Shown here: positions 9,450 to 17,336 of the stretch, piece by piece
Numbering within the stretch: the first letter of the stretch is position 1
Layout of the letters: each line of letters begins with the position of its first letter
Assembly: GCA_028289545.1 (NCBI GenBank)
Contig: JANQPG010000096.1
Location: 1-40,390 of the forward strand
Reading direction: 5' to 3'
From: Woeseiaceae bacterium
GTDB lineage: Bacteria; Pseudomonadota; Gammaproteobacteria; Steroidobacterales; Woeseiaceae
Length of the DNA stretch: 40,390 bases
Program-made: the position numbers and the translations under genes
The notes under the pieces: generated by a model
What the model saw: the letters and a program-made list of their open reading frames with translations, nothing else
What the model was told of the DNA's origin: nothing
The model's database searches: none

Positions 9450-9788
9450 ATGAGGCAGGTATGGATATGGGCGTTACTGGGTTTCGCTTCGATGGCGGCC
9501 CCCACAAACAGCATTGCGGATACCTGGTATTCCGCACAGGTTCATTGGGTTTACCCGACGAGCAACGGTGATGTAATCATCCGATTTGCCGAGACCACTC
9601 CTCTGTGCACCAACACGTCCAATTACTTCTACATCAGAGTTAACGAGGCTGGCGTCACTCAGAACGCGCTCAACAACATGCTGAGCGTTGCGTTGACGGC
9701 TGCATCGATGGGCAAGGCGTTGTCAGTTAATTTCGACGAAACCAGCCAAAACTGTTTCGTCAATCGACTGTACGTCGTGTTCAACTAG
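9450..9788 (+). CDS. Small secreted two-cysteine protein, paralogue 3 (B-subunit-like)
   Basis: This is a 112-residue protein. The ATG at 9450 follows a CAGGAGA ribosome site by five bases. A signal peptide ends around TNSIADT. The mature part starts with W-Y and keeps the layout of the products at 199-546 and 640-1023: first Cys in PLCTN, an aromatic strand (NYFYIRV), a helix (LSVALTAASMGKALSV), second Cys in QNCFV and a closing strand (RLYVVF). It lies on the opposite strand, on the far side of the RHS gene, so the three paralogues bracket the toxin-like pair. A hairpin terminator follows about 60 bases downstream. No function is known to me. A secreted disulfide-bonded OB-like fold is an inference. 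Confidence 0.8.
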   Translation: MRQVWIWALLGFASMAAPTNSIADTWYSAQVHWVYPTSNGDVIIRFAETTPLCTNTSNYFYIRVNEAGVTQNALNNMLSVALTAASMGKALSVNFDETSQNCFVNRLYVVFN

Positions 9789-9848
9789 CCGGAATGAAGT
9801 CTCCCGTCTGTCGAGCCTGACTCGACGGGTTGAGGGTGCCTCACACCG

Positions 9849-9871
9849 AATCGGGTGCGGTGCCCGATTTT
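9849..9871 (+). terminator. Rho-independent-like terminator after small secreted gene
   Basis: A perfect 7-bp stem AATCGGG/CCCGATT with a 7-base loop runs directly into TTTT. It lies about 60 bases after the stop of the 9450-9788 gene and before the XRE gene, so it probably ends the first transcript. The T-run is short. Confidence 0.5.
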
Positions 9872-10017
9872 GCGTGCAACGAGTTCATGGCGATAATCCC
9901 GCATCCGCCGGGGCCTGTATGCTGCGTAATTCATGGATATTCCAGCAGATTCCACTTTCATTTCCCCTGGGAATACCCAAGAATTCTGGTCCCTTGTTTG
10001 CCAACAGGTATCGCCGG

Positions 10018-10758
10018 ATGTCAATTGGTGCGTTGCTGAGAGAACATAGGAATGCTTGCGGACTTACGCAGCCTGAACTTGCCGCCGCTTTGTCCATCGA
10101 GCAGTCGTATCTCTCGAAAATCGAGAACGACAAGGCCATACCATCGGAACAAGTGCTCAGCAGTATTCTCGACACGCTGGGAATCTCTGTTTCCGAACTT
10201 GTGAACCAGCTCGACGAGGCACAAATCGACGACTTGCGGCAAATCAAGAGTGTCAACGAACAGGTGCGAAGCTTGCAGAAGCGGCAGGCCGCAAGACAGC
10301 ACCTCGCGGTCCTGGCCTGTGCGGTTTTCTTTGCTGTCGGCGCCGCGCTCGCTTCAGCCAGCCTGTTCGAGGTGTTCTCCTCGAACACGGCTTACCAGTA
10401 CCGATCGCTCGGCGTGGTAAGAGCCGGCGAACCGAAGGAGATTTTCGAGTCTCCGGGCCGTTTTGCGGAGGCTCTGCGTCCGGATACGGAAATAGACGAG
10501 TTTGTCCGCTCGACTGTCGCCCGTACCGACGAAATATATGTGGTACTGCACCGGTACAAAGGTGAAATTTTTACCGATGATGTCGACGGCGGCACTCGAA
10601 CCTACCGTTTGCAGTCAACACGAAACGTGGCGTCTGCAACGAATCGAATACTGGGCTGGACAGGGATTTGCTCACTCGCGATCAGCGTCCTGTTTCTGCC
10701 GTTCGTTTTCCGATTTCGGCGTCAACCACGGGGTCAACCGCGGGAGCTGGCCAGTTGA
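10018..10758 (+). CDS. Membrane-anchored XRE-family transcriptional regulator
   Basis: This 246-residue protein starts at the ATG at 10018. The frame is open further upstream, but that part reads as non-coding and the HTH begins right at this Met. Residues 1-64 form a Cro/C1-type helix-turn-helix (LREHRNACGLTQPELAAALS, then SYLSKIENDKAIPS). A short helical linker leads to a transmembrane segment at about 95-120. A polar domain of about 90 residues follows (no family recognised), then a second transmembrane segment at about 210-232 and a basic tail. The topology implies a cytoplasmic DNA-binding head and a periplasmic sensing loop. Its targets are unknown. The adjacent secreted protein and RHS genes are natural candidates. 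The ribosome site is weak. Confidence 0.85.
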   Translation: MSIGALLREHRNACGLTQPELAAALSIEQSYLSKIENDKAIPSEQVLSSILDTLGISVSELVNQLDEAQIDDLRQIKSVNEQVRSLQKRQAARQHLAVLACAVFFAVGAALASASLFEVFSSNTAYQYRSLGVVRAGEPKEIFESPGRFAEALRPDTEIDEFVRSTVARTDEIYVVLHRYKGEIFTDDVDGGTRTYRLQSTRNVASATNRILGWTGICSLAISVLFLPFVFRFRRQPRGQPRELAS

Positions 10759-10760
10759 CG

Positions 10761-10793
10761 GCGCCCCGGAGGCGCTAGCCCGGCTATTTTTTT
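10761..10793 (+). terminator. Possible terminator after the XRE gene
   Basis: A GCGCC/GGCGC hairpin (10761-10775) is followed by a small TAGC/GCTA hairpin and seven T residues (10787-10793). It lies just past the XRE stop codon and overlaps the last codons of the convergent dehydrogenase gene. The short stems keep the call tentative. Confidence 0.4.
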
Positions 10794-11665
10794 AGCCGCG
10801 CAATCAGCGACGACGTATCCCAGCGACTCCCGCCCATCTGCTGCACCTCGGCATAGTAGCCGTCGACCAGCTCGGTCATCTCTAGGCTCACGCCTCGTCG
10901 CTCTGCCTCCTCGAGGGCAATCGCGAGATCCTTGCGCATCCAGTCGACCGCAAATCCGAAGTCGAACTCGCCGTCGAACATCGTCCGCCAGCGATTGTCC
11001 ATCTGCCAGGACTGCGCGGCGCCGCCGCCGATCGCTTCGATGAGGCGCTCGGGGTCCAGCCCGGCGGCGCCGGCGAAGTGCAGCGCTTCCGAGAGGCCCT
11101 GCACAACTCCGGCGATGCAGATCTGGTTGACCATCTTTGCGAGCTGACCCGAGCCGGCGTCGCCCATGTAGGTGACCGCTTTTGCGTAGCTCTGCATGAC
11201 GGGCAGCGCCGCGGCGAAAGCCTGTTCCCTGCCGCCCACCATGATTGCAAGCTGGCCGTTCTCGGCGCCCGCCTGCCCGCCGGAAACCGGCGCGTCGAGA
11301 AAACCGATACCTCGTGACTCGGCTTCAGCCTCGAGCTCACGCGCAATTGTCGCGGACGCGGTCGTGTGATCGATGATCACGGACCCTTCGCCGGCGCTTT
11401 CGAAGATGCCTCCCGGGCCGAGCGTCACTTCGCGAAGATCTTCATCGCGGCCTACGCAAATGCACACGAAGTCGGCACCAGCGGCAGCCTCTGCCGGTGT
11501 CTCACCCAGCGTTCCGCCGTGTTCGCCGACCCATTGTTCCGCTTTGGCGCGAGTACGGTTGAATACCTTGGTGGGAAAACCCGCGGCGGCAAGATGCCCC
11601 GCCATCGGATAGCCCATGACGCCGAGGCCAACAAACGCTACGGGTGGTTTATTGGTCTCTGGCAT
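10784..11665 (-). CDS. 3-hydroxyisobutyrate dehydrogenase-family oxidoreductase
   Basis: This is a 293-residue NAD(P)-dependent beta-hydroxyacid dehydrogenase. The N-terminal Rossmann motif is GLGVMGYPMAGHL with FNRT after the second strand. The substrate-binding signature is DAPVSGGQAGAENG, and the catalytic Lys lies in GQLAKMVNQ, as in 3-hydroxyisobutyrate dehydrogenase (MmsB) and tartronate semialdehyde reductase. It is the last gene of the icmF operon, 20 bases after the acyl-CoA dehydrogenase, with AGGAG nine bases before ATG. That context favours oxidation of 3-hydroxyisobutyrate in valine/isobutyrate breakdown. The family alone cannot settle the substrate. No methylmalonate-semialdehyde dehydrogenase is seen in the window. 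Confidence 0.88.
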   Translation of the reverse strand: MPETNKPPVAFVGLGVMGYPMAGHLAAAGFPTKVFNRTRAKAEQWVGEHGGTLGETPAEAAAGADFVCICVGRDEDLREVTLGPGGIFESAGEGSVIIDHTTASATIARELEAEAESRGIGFLDAPVSGGQAGAENGQLAIMVGGREQAFAAALPVMQSYAKAVTYMGDAGSGQLAKMVNQICIAGVVQGLSEALHFAGAAGLDPERLIEAIGGGAAQSWQMDNRWRTMFDGEFDFGFAVDWMRKDLAIALEEAERRGVSLEMTELVDGYYAEVQQMGGSRWDTSSLIARLKK

Positions 11666-11685
11666 GACGGCCTGCTCCTGAGCGA

Positions 11686-12843
11686 TTAGGTTTTTTTGCG
11701 CGGATCGAGTCCGATCGAGCGCGCAATGATCTCACGCATGATCTCGGAAGTCCCGGCGTAGATACGCGAGATTCTCGCGTTGGCGTACATCCGGCTGATC
11801 GGGTATTCGTCCATGTAGCCCGCGCCGCCGTGCAGCTGCAGGCATTCGTCGGTGACGCGGCCTTGCAGTTCGCTCGTGAACAGCTTGGCTTTTGCCGCAT
11901 CGTCGGCGCTCAGTTCGCCGTCGTTGTGCGCCATGACGCACTGGTCGATGTAGGCCTGCGCCACATCGAGTTCCGTGCGCATGTCGGCCATCTTGAACCG
12001 TGTGTTCTGAAAGTCCGCCACGGTCTGACCGAAAGCTTTGCGCTCCCCGATAAACTCCATCGTCGCGGCAAACGCGGCCTCGGCATTTGCCAGGAACTCA
12101 ACTGCAACAATCAACCGCTCCTCAGCGAGGAAGTGCATCGTGTGATAGAAACCGCGATGCAGCTCGCCGAGCAGGTTCCCTTTGGGCAGTTTCACGTTGT
12201 CGAAGAACAATTCGGCCGTGTCCTGACTCTTGAGACCCATCTTCTTGAGATTGCGGCCGCGCTCGAAACCGGCCATGCCGCGCTCGACGACAAACAGGCT
12301 CAGCCCGTGTCGCTTGTCCGGGTCGGTGCGGGCAACCACGACGACCAGATCGGCGTTAATGCCGTTCGAGATGTAGGTTTTCGAACCGTTCAACAGGAAG
12401 TGATCGCCCTTGTCCTCGGCGCGGGTCTTGAGACCGGCGACATCGCTGCCCGCACCGGGCTCAGTGATCGCCACGGCAAGTATGCTCTCGCCGCTGACGC
12501 AGGCCGGCAGCCAGCGGGCCTTCTGCTCGTCGGTGCCGAGTTCGCCAATGTACGGGCCCACGAGACGACTGTGCAGCCAGCCGAAGAAACCGACGTCGCC
12601 GTAGTGACAGTTTTCCTCGATAAAAATCTGCTCGTAGCGGAAGTCGCTGATCCCCGCGCCGCCATATTGCTCATCGGCCCACATGAGCAACAAACCCTGC
12701 TCGCCGGCCTTGAGAAAAGCCTCGCGATCAACGATACCCTGCTCGTGCCAGCGCTCGGCGTGCGGCGCGATCTCGTTCTTGAGAAACGCGCGCACGCTGT
12801 CGCGAAACATCTCGTGTTCGTCGTCGAAGATACGTCGTGCCAT
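11686..12843 (-). CDS. Acyl-CoA dehydrogenase (LCAD/IVD-type catalytic Glu)
   Basis: This is a 385-residue FAD enzyme that introduces the alpha-beta double bond in an acyl-CoA and passes electrons to ETF. It shows the flavin/substrate signature AITEPGAGSD (about 125-134), ERKAFGQTVADFQ and the C-terminal QLHGGAGYMDEYPISR. The usual catalytic Glu of the Y-E-G-T motif is Ala here (IYAGTSEIM). A Glu at position 249 (RLIVAVEFLAN) falls where long-chain and isovaleryl-CoA dehydrogenases carry theirs on helix G, so the enzyme should be active. It is third in the icmF operon, 18 bases after the enoyl-CoA hydratase gene. A short or branched acyl-CoA such as isobutyryl-CoA is plausible as substrate but is not proven by sequence. 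Confidence 0.92.
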   Translation of the reverse strand: MARRIFDDEHEMFRDSVRAFLKNEIAPHAERWHEQGIVDREAFLKAGEQGLLLMWADEQYGGAGISDFRYEQIFIEENCHYGDVGFFGWLHSRLVGPYIGELGTDEQKARWLPACVSGESILAVAITEPGAGSDVAGLKTRAEDKGDHFLLNGSKTYISNGINADLVVVVARTDPDKRHGLSLFVVERGMAGFERGRNLKKMGLKSQDTAELFFDNVKLPKGNLLGELHRGFYHTMHFLAEERLIVAVEFLANAEAAFAATMEFIGERKAFGQTVADFQNTRFKMADMRTELDVAQAYIDQCVMAHNDGELSADDAAKAKLFTSELQGRVTDECLQLHGGAGYMDEYPISRMYANARISRIYAGTSEIMREIIARSIGLDPRKKT

Positions 12844-12861
12844 GTCTCGAGCCTCGTCCGC

Positions 12862-13638
12862 TCAGCGGCCCTTGAATTCGGGCGCGCGCTTCTCGAAGAA
12901 CGCCGCAACACCCTCTTGCGCATCTTCGCTGGCAAGCAGTTCGGCCTGCAGGCTGGCTTCGAGGTCGTAACTGGCGCCCCACTCGTGGTCGGCCGCAAAA
13001 CGCATGGCTTTCTTGGTTGCCGCAAGCGACAGCGGCGCACGGGTTGCCAGGTCTGCGGCCCAGGTCACTGCTTCGTCGCGCAGCGATTCAGCCGGCGCCG
13101 TGCGGTTCGCAAGTCCCAACTCGACGCAGCGCGTGGCCGGAATACGCTCCGATTCCGCACTCAACGCAAAGGCGCGCCGGTAGCCGAGCTCACGCACGAG
13201 CATCCAGTTGGCCCCGCCGTCGGGCACGAGTGAAATGGTCGTAAACGGCGACAGTAGAAACGCGTCCTCGGCCATGACCAGCAGGTCGGCCTGCAGCGCG
13301 TAGGACAGGCCGATGCCGGCCGCAAAACCGCCGACGGCCGCAATCACGGGTTTCGGCATCGTCGCGATCATTTCGAGCGAGGGCCGGTATTCGTCCTGGA
13401 GCTGGCCCTCGACGCCGCGCTCGGCATCGAACCCGGCTTTGAGGTCCGCGCCCGCGCTGAAGCAGCGGCCCTCGGCGCGCAACACAACGGCTCGTACCGC
13501 AGTATCGGCGGATGCCTTCTCGAGAGCCTCGAGTAGCGCAGCGCGCATTTCGGTGTTGAATCCGTTGAGCGCGTCCGGCCTGTTCAGCGAAACGATGGCG
13601 ACAGCATCCTGCTGCTCGTAAAGAACAGTATCTGACAT
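12862..13638 (-). CDS. Enoyl-CoA hydratase/isomerase (crotonase family)
   Basis: This 258-residue crotonase has the CoA-binding oxyanion-hole motifs GRCFSAGADLKAGFD and GGFAAGIGLSYALQADL, then FTTISLVPDGGANWML. The active-site region is of the PaaG/isomerase-like sort, with Val-Pro-Asp in place of a classical hydratase Glu pair. Either hydration of an enoyl-CoA (for example methacrylyl-CoA) or double-bond isomerisation is possible. It lies second in the operon after icmF with a 70-base gap, and 18 bases before the acyl-CoA dehydrogenase. A GAGG ribosome site precedes the ATG. Confidence 0.9.
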   Translation of the reverse strand: MSDTVLYEQQDAVAIVSLNRPDALNGFNTEMRAALLEALEKASADTAVRAVVLRAEGRCFSAGADLKAGFDAERGVEGQLQDEYRPSLEMIATMPKPVIAAVGGFAAGIGLSYALQADLLVMAEDAFLLSPFTTISLVPDGGANWMLVRELGYRRAFALSAESERIPATRCVELGLANRTAPAESLRDEAVTWAADLATRAPLSLAATKKAMRFAADHEWGASYDLEASLQAELLASEDAQEGVAAFFEKRAPEFKGR

Positions 13639-13708
13639 GTTGTGTTCCTCAGGGTGTTGACTGGAATCTATCGCGACTCCAGTGACTTATTAGCAATGAC
13701 GATAGCGC

Positions 13709-16700
13709 CTACATGTTACGACGGTACTCGCCGCCGACGTCGTACAGCGCCGCCGAGATCTGGCCGAGCGACGCCGATTTTACGGTATCCATGAGTTCGG
13801 CAAACAGGTTTTCCCGCCGTCTCGCAACGTCCCGCAGCGCCGAAAGCGCCGCAGCGCTGTCGTCGGCGTGGTTGTCGACGAACGCACGGACGCTACGAAT
13901 CTGATCGTGCTTCTCATCGTCGGTCGAGCGGATGAGCTCCAGCTCGTGCACCTCGTCTTCCTGGCCCTCTTTGGGCAGGAACGTGTTGACGCCGATGAGC
14001 GGCAGGGAGCCGTCGTGTTTCTTGGTCTCGTAGTAGAGGCTCTCGTCCTGGATCTTGCCGCGCTGATACATCGTGTCCATGGCGCCGAGTACGCCGCCGC
14101 GTTCGGAAATGCGCTCGAACTCCTGGTACACCGCCTCCTCGACGAGATCCGTTAACTCGTCGATGATGAACGATCCCTGCCACGGGTTTTCGCAGAAGTT
14201 CAAACCCATCTCGCGCGCAATGATGAGCTGGATCGCGACGGCCCGGCGCACGGACTGCTCGGTGGGCGTCGTAATGGCTTCGTCGAACGCATTGGTGTGC
14301 AGGCTGTTGCAGTTGTCGAACAACGCGTACAGCGCCTGCAAGGTCGTGCGGATGTCGTTAAAGCTGATCTCCTGCGCGTGCAGGCTGCGGCCCGAAGTCT
14401 GAATGTGGTACTTCATCATCTGCGAACGGTTGCCCGCGCCATAACGCTCGCGCATCGCGCGCGCCCAGATGCGCCGGGCAACCCGGCCGATCACCGTGTA
14501 CTCGGGATCCATGCCGTTGGAGAAGAAGAAGCTCAAGTTGGGCGCAAAGGCATTGATGTCCATGCCGCGCGCCAGGTAGTACTCGACGATCGTAAAGCCG
14601 TTCGCGAGGGTAAATGCGAGCTGGCTGATCGGGTTCGCGCCGGCCTCGGCAATGTGGTAGCCGGAGATCGACACGCTGTAGTAGTTGCGTACTTCGTTGT
14701 CGATGAAAAACTGCTGGACGTCGCCCATCATCTTCATCGCAAACTCGGTCGAGAAGATGCAGGTGTTTTGCGCCTGATCCTCTTTGAGGATGTCGGCCTG
14801 TACGGTACCGCGCACACTCGCGAGCGTCGCCGCGCGAATACGCGCGTAGGTTTCGCGATCGACAAGCTTGTCGCCCGATATGCCGAGCAAGCCCAATCCC
14901 AGGCCGTCGTTGCCTTCGGGCAGCTCGCCCGAATAGCGCGGTCGTTCGCGGCCCTCGAAGTACTTGTCGATCTTTTTCTGCGCGGACTCCCACGCGCCCG
15001 TTTCGCGCAGGTGTTTTTCGACCTGCTGATCGATGGCGGTGTTCATGAAGAACGCCAGAATCATGGGCGCGGGACCGTTGATCGTCATCGACACGGAGGT
15101 GCCGGGCGCGCACAGATCGAAACCCGAGTACAGCTTCTTCATGTCGTCGACGGTCGCGATCGACACGCCCGAATTGCCGACCTTGCCAAAGATATCGGGG
15201 CGTTCATGCGGATCTTCGCCGTACAGCGTGACCGAATCGAAGGCTGTCGACAGGCGCGCCGCGGGCTGTCCGAGCGACAGGTAGTGAAACCGCCGGTTGG
15301 TGCGCTCGGGCGTGCCCTCGCCTGCAAACATGCGGGTCGGGTCTTCGCCGGCGCGCCGGTAGGGATACACGCCGCCCGTGTAGGGATACGCGCCGGGCAG
15401 GTTCTCCTTGCTCAGGAAGCGCAGCAGCTCGCCCCAGTCCCGATAATCCGGTGCCGCAATTTTTGGAATCTTCTGCCGGCTCAAAGACTCGCGGTAGTTC
15501 TCGCCGCTGATTTCGCGGCCGCGCACCGTGTACGAATAACGCTCCGAGCGCACGCCGGCCTTGCGTTCCGGCCACGCCTTCAGAAGCGCCAGCGATTCGC
15601 CCGACAGCGTGGATATCGCCTCCTGATACCGCTGCCTGAGAACCAGCAGGCTTTTGTCGCCACCTTCTGTGAGAGCCGATTCAGCATAAGCTTCGAGCTC
15701 TGCAGGGAGCGCCGGATCCTCGAGCAGCCTGAGCGATTCATAGACGTGCTGGGCATGGCTTGCCGCTTCCGCCTGTTTGTCGATGTCGGCTTCGATGCGC
15801 CGGCCGTTCTCGGCAATCTCGGCGAGATAGCGGATCCGGCTGCCCGGGATCGTCGCCGTGGAGCGCGGCTCCCGGATGCTCGTATCGAGCGTGGTTTGCC
15901 AGTGTTCGGGATCGAGCCCACCCTTTTCCGCGACGCGACGGCAGAGCTCGCTGAACATCCAGGTCACGCCCGGATCGTTGAACTGGCTGGCGATCGTCGG
16001 ATAGACGGGAACCGCCTCGTCGTCCATCGAGAATTCGAGACGGTTGCGTTTCCACTGCTTGCGAACGTCGCGCAGCGCGTCCTCGGCACCGCGTTTGTCA
16101 AACTTGTTGAGTACGACAAGATCGGCAAAGTCGAGCATGTCGATTTTCTCGAGCTGACTCGCCGCGCCGTAATCGCTGGTCATGACGTACACGGAGAAAT
16201 CGACCAGATCCACAATCTCGCTGTCGCTCTGGCCAATACCCGCGGTCTCGACAATGATCAGGTCAAAGGCCAGCGAGCGCAGAAAACGAATCTGGTCGCC
16301 AAGCATTTCGCTGGTTGCGAGATGCTGTCGCCGGGTCGCGATCGAGCGCATGTAGATACGCTCGGAGCGCAGCGAATTCATGCGTATGCGGTCCCCCAGG
16401 AGCGCGCCGCCGGTGCGCCGGCGGGTCGGATCCACGGCCAACACCGCCACCCGCCTGTCGGGAAAACTCGCGAGAAAACGGTTCAGGATCTCGTCCGTCA
16501 CCGAACTCTTTCCCGCGCCGCCCGTGCCGGTAATGCCGATGACAGGCGCGTTGTTCGACTGCACTTGCCACTCTTTGCGCAGACCTCCGAGCCGAGCCTC
16601 GTCGAACGCGTTTTCCTCGATCGCCGAAATCATTGCGGCAATTTCCACGGAGGCGCCGGCGTGTGCGTCCCGATCAACCGTTGTCGGCGGCCGCGTGGCG

Positions 16701-17164
16701 ACGCGGCCCGCTTCGGTGCGCTCCACGAGATCGCGGATCATCGCTTCGAGCCCCAGCTCCATGCCGTCATGGGGGTGGTAAATGCGCTCAACGCCGTAAT
16801 CCATGAGCGCGCGTATCTCTTCGGGCGTAATCGTGCCGCCACCGCCACCGAACACCTTGATGTGCGACGCTCCGCTTTCCCGCAGGCGATCCACCATATA
16901 GCGGAAGTACTCGTTGTGCCCCCCCTGATAGGAGCTGATGGCGATGCCGTCAGCATCCTCCTGAATGGCCGCGCGCACGATGTCGTCGACGCTGCGGTTG
17001 TGGCCCAGGTGAATGACTTCGACGCCCTGTGCCTGAATCAGGCGCCGCATGATGTTGATGGCGGCGTCGTGGCCGTCGAACAGCGATGCTGCGGTCACAA
17101 AACGCAGCGGCACGTCGCGAGACTGGCCCGAAACGTCCGGCAAATCACTGGCAGCGGTGCTCAT
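13709..17164 (-). CDS. icmF: Fused isobutyryl-CoA mutase IcmF (B12 domain, GTPase chaperone, mutase)
   Basis: This 1151-residue protein interconverts isobutyryl-CoA and n-butyryl-CoA with adenosylcobalamin. Its domains, in order, are: a cobalamin-binding domain with the axial-ligand motif DGHD (30-33) and GGGGGTITPEE; a MeaB/G-chaperone-like GTPase with P-loop GTGGAGKSS (about 212), ETAGIGQSDSEIVD and NKFDK (about 352); and the large TIM-barrel mutase domain from about 560. The last carries FAGEGTPERTNRRFHYLS and RLSTAFDSVTLYG, typical of IcmF and not of methylmalonyl-CoA mutase. The start was set at the ATG at 17164, with GGAG nine bases upstream. An upstream in-frame TTG is less likely. It heads the four-gene acyl-CoA operon and is transcribed divergently from a TetR gene across a palindromic operator. 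Some IcmF enzymes also turn over isovaleryl/pivalyl-CoA. Confidence 0.97.
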   Translation of the reverse strand: MSTAASDLPDVSGQSRDVPLRFVTAASLFDGHDAAINIMRRLIQAQGVEVIHLGHNRSVDDIVRAAIQEDADGIAISSYQGGHNEYFRYMVDRLRESGASHIKVFGGGGGTITPEEIRALMDYGVERIYHPHDGMELGLEAMIRDLVERTEAGRVATRPPTTVDRDAHAGASVEIAAMISAIEENAFDEARLGGLRKEWQVQSNNAPVIGITGTGGAGKSSVTDEILNRFLASFPDRRVAVLAVDPTRRRTGGALLGDRIRMNSLRSERIYMRSIATRRQHLATSEMLGDQIRFLRSLAFDLIIVETAGIGQSDSEIVDLVDFSVYVMTSDYGAASQLEKIDMLDFADLVVLNKFDKRGAEDALRDVRKQWKRNRLEFSMDDEAVPVYPTIASQFNDPGVTWMFSELCRRVAEKGGLDPEHWQTTLDTSIREPRSTATIPGSRIRYLAEIAENGRRIEADIDKQAEAASHAQHVYESLRLLEDPALPAELEAYAESALTEGGDKSLLVLRQRYQEAISTLSGESLALLKAWPERKAGVRSERYSYTVRGREISGENYRESLSRQKIPKIAAPDYRDWGELLRFLSKENLPGAYPYTGGVYPYRRAGEDPTRMFAGEGTPERTNRRFHYLSLGQPAARLSTAFDSVTLYGEDPHERPDIFGKVGNSGVSIATVDDMKKLYSGFDLCAPGTSVSMTINGPAPMILAFFMNTAIDQQVEKHLRETGAWESAQKKIDKYFEGRERPRYSGELPEGNDGLGLGLLGISGDKLVDRETYARIRAATLASVRGTVQADILKEDQAQNTCIFSTEFAMKMMGDVQQFFIDNEVRNYYSVSISGYHIAEAGANPISQLAFTLANGFTIVEYYLARGMDINAFAPNLSFFFSNGMDPEYTVIGRVARRIWARAMRERYGAGNRSQMMKYHIQTSGRSLHAQEISFNDIRTTLQALYALFDNCNSLHTNAFDEAITTPTEQSVRRAVAIQLIIAREMGLNFCENPWQGSFIIDELTDLVEEAVYQEFERISERGGVLGAMDTMYQRGKIQDESLYYETKKHDGSLPLIGVNTFLPKEGQEDEVHELELIRSTDDEKHDQIRSVRAFVDNHADDSAAALSALRDVARRRENLFAELMDTVKSASLGQISAALYDVGGEYRRNM

Positions 17165-17252
17165 GAACGGTATCTCCGGCGGAAAACGCAGCAAAACAGC
17201 AGAGCCCGACAGTTTTTCCTCATAAAAAACAGCGGCTTACTGTGTTGCAATA

Positions 17253-17272
17253 ATTTTAATCCCGATTAAAAT
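17253..17272. promoter_or_regulatory. Palindromic operator between icmF and tetR
   Basis: ATTTTAAT-CCCG-ATTAAAAT is a perfect inverted repeat with 8-base arms in the 172-base divergent gap. With one indel the symmetry continues outward to TGCA on both sides (about 17246-17278). Position and symmetry fit the binding site of the adjacent TetR regulator, controlling both directions. The binding itself is an inference. Confidence 0.7.
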
Positions 17273-17336
17273 AATGCACTTTCAGGCGAAACTCAAGACA
17301 ATCGCCCCCGTTACCGAACGCCGCCCAGGAGGCCGC

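Noticed and set aside
11686..12843. Acyl-CoA dehydrogenase thought inactive because the Y-E-G-T Glu is Ala
   Set aside because: Glu249 occupies the alternative catalytic position of the LCAD/IVD group, so loss of function is not implied.
14297..17269. A 990-codon open frame on the plus strand opposite icmF, and similar long antisense frames at 11830-13233, 26151-27785 and 35751-37643
   Set aside because: Each lies antisense to a gene with clear family motifs and encodes Arg/His/Val-rich sequence with no recognisable domain. This is expected from GC-rich codon use.
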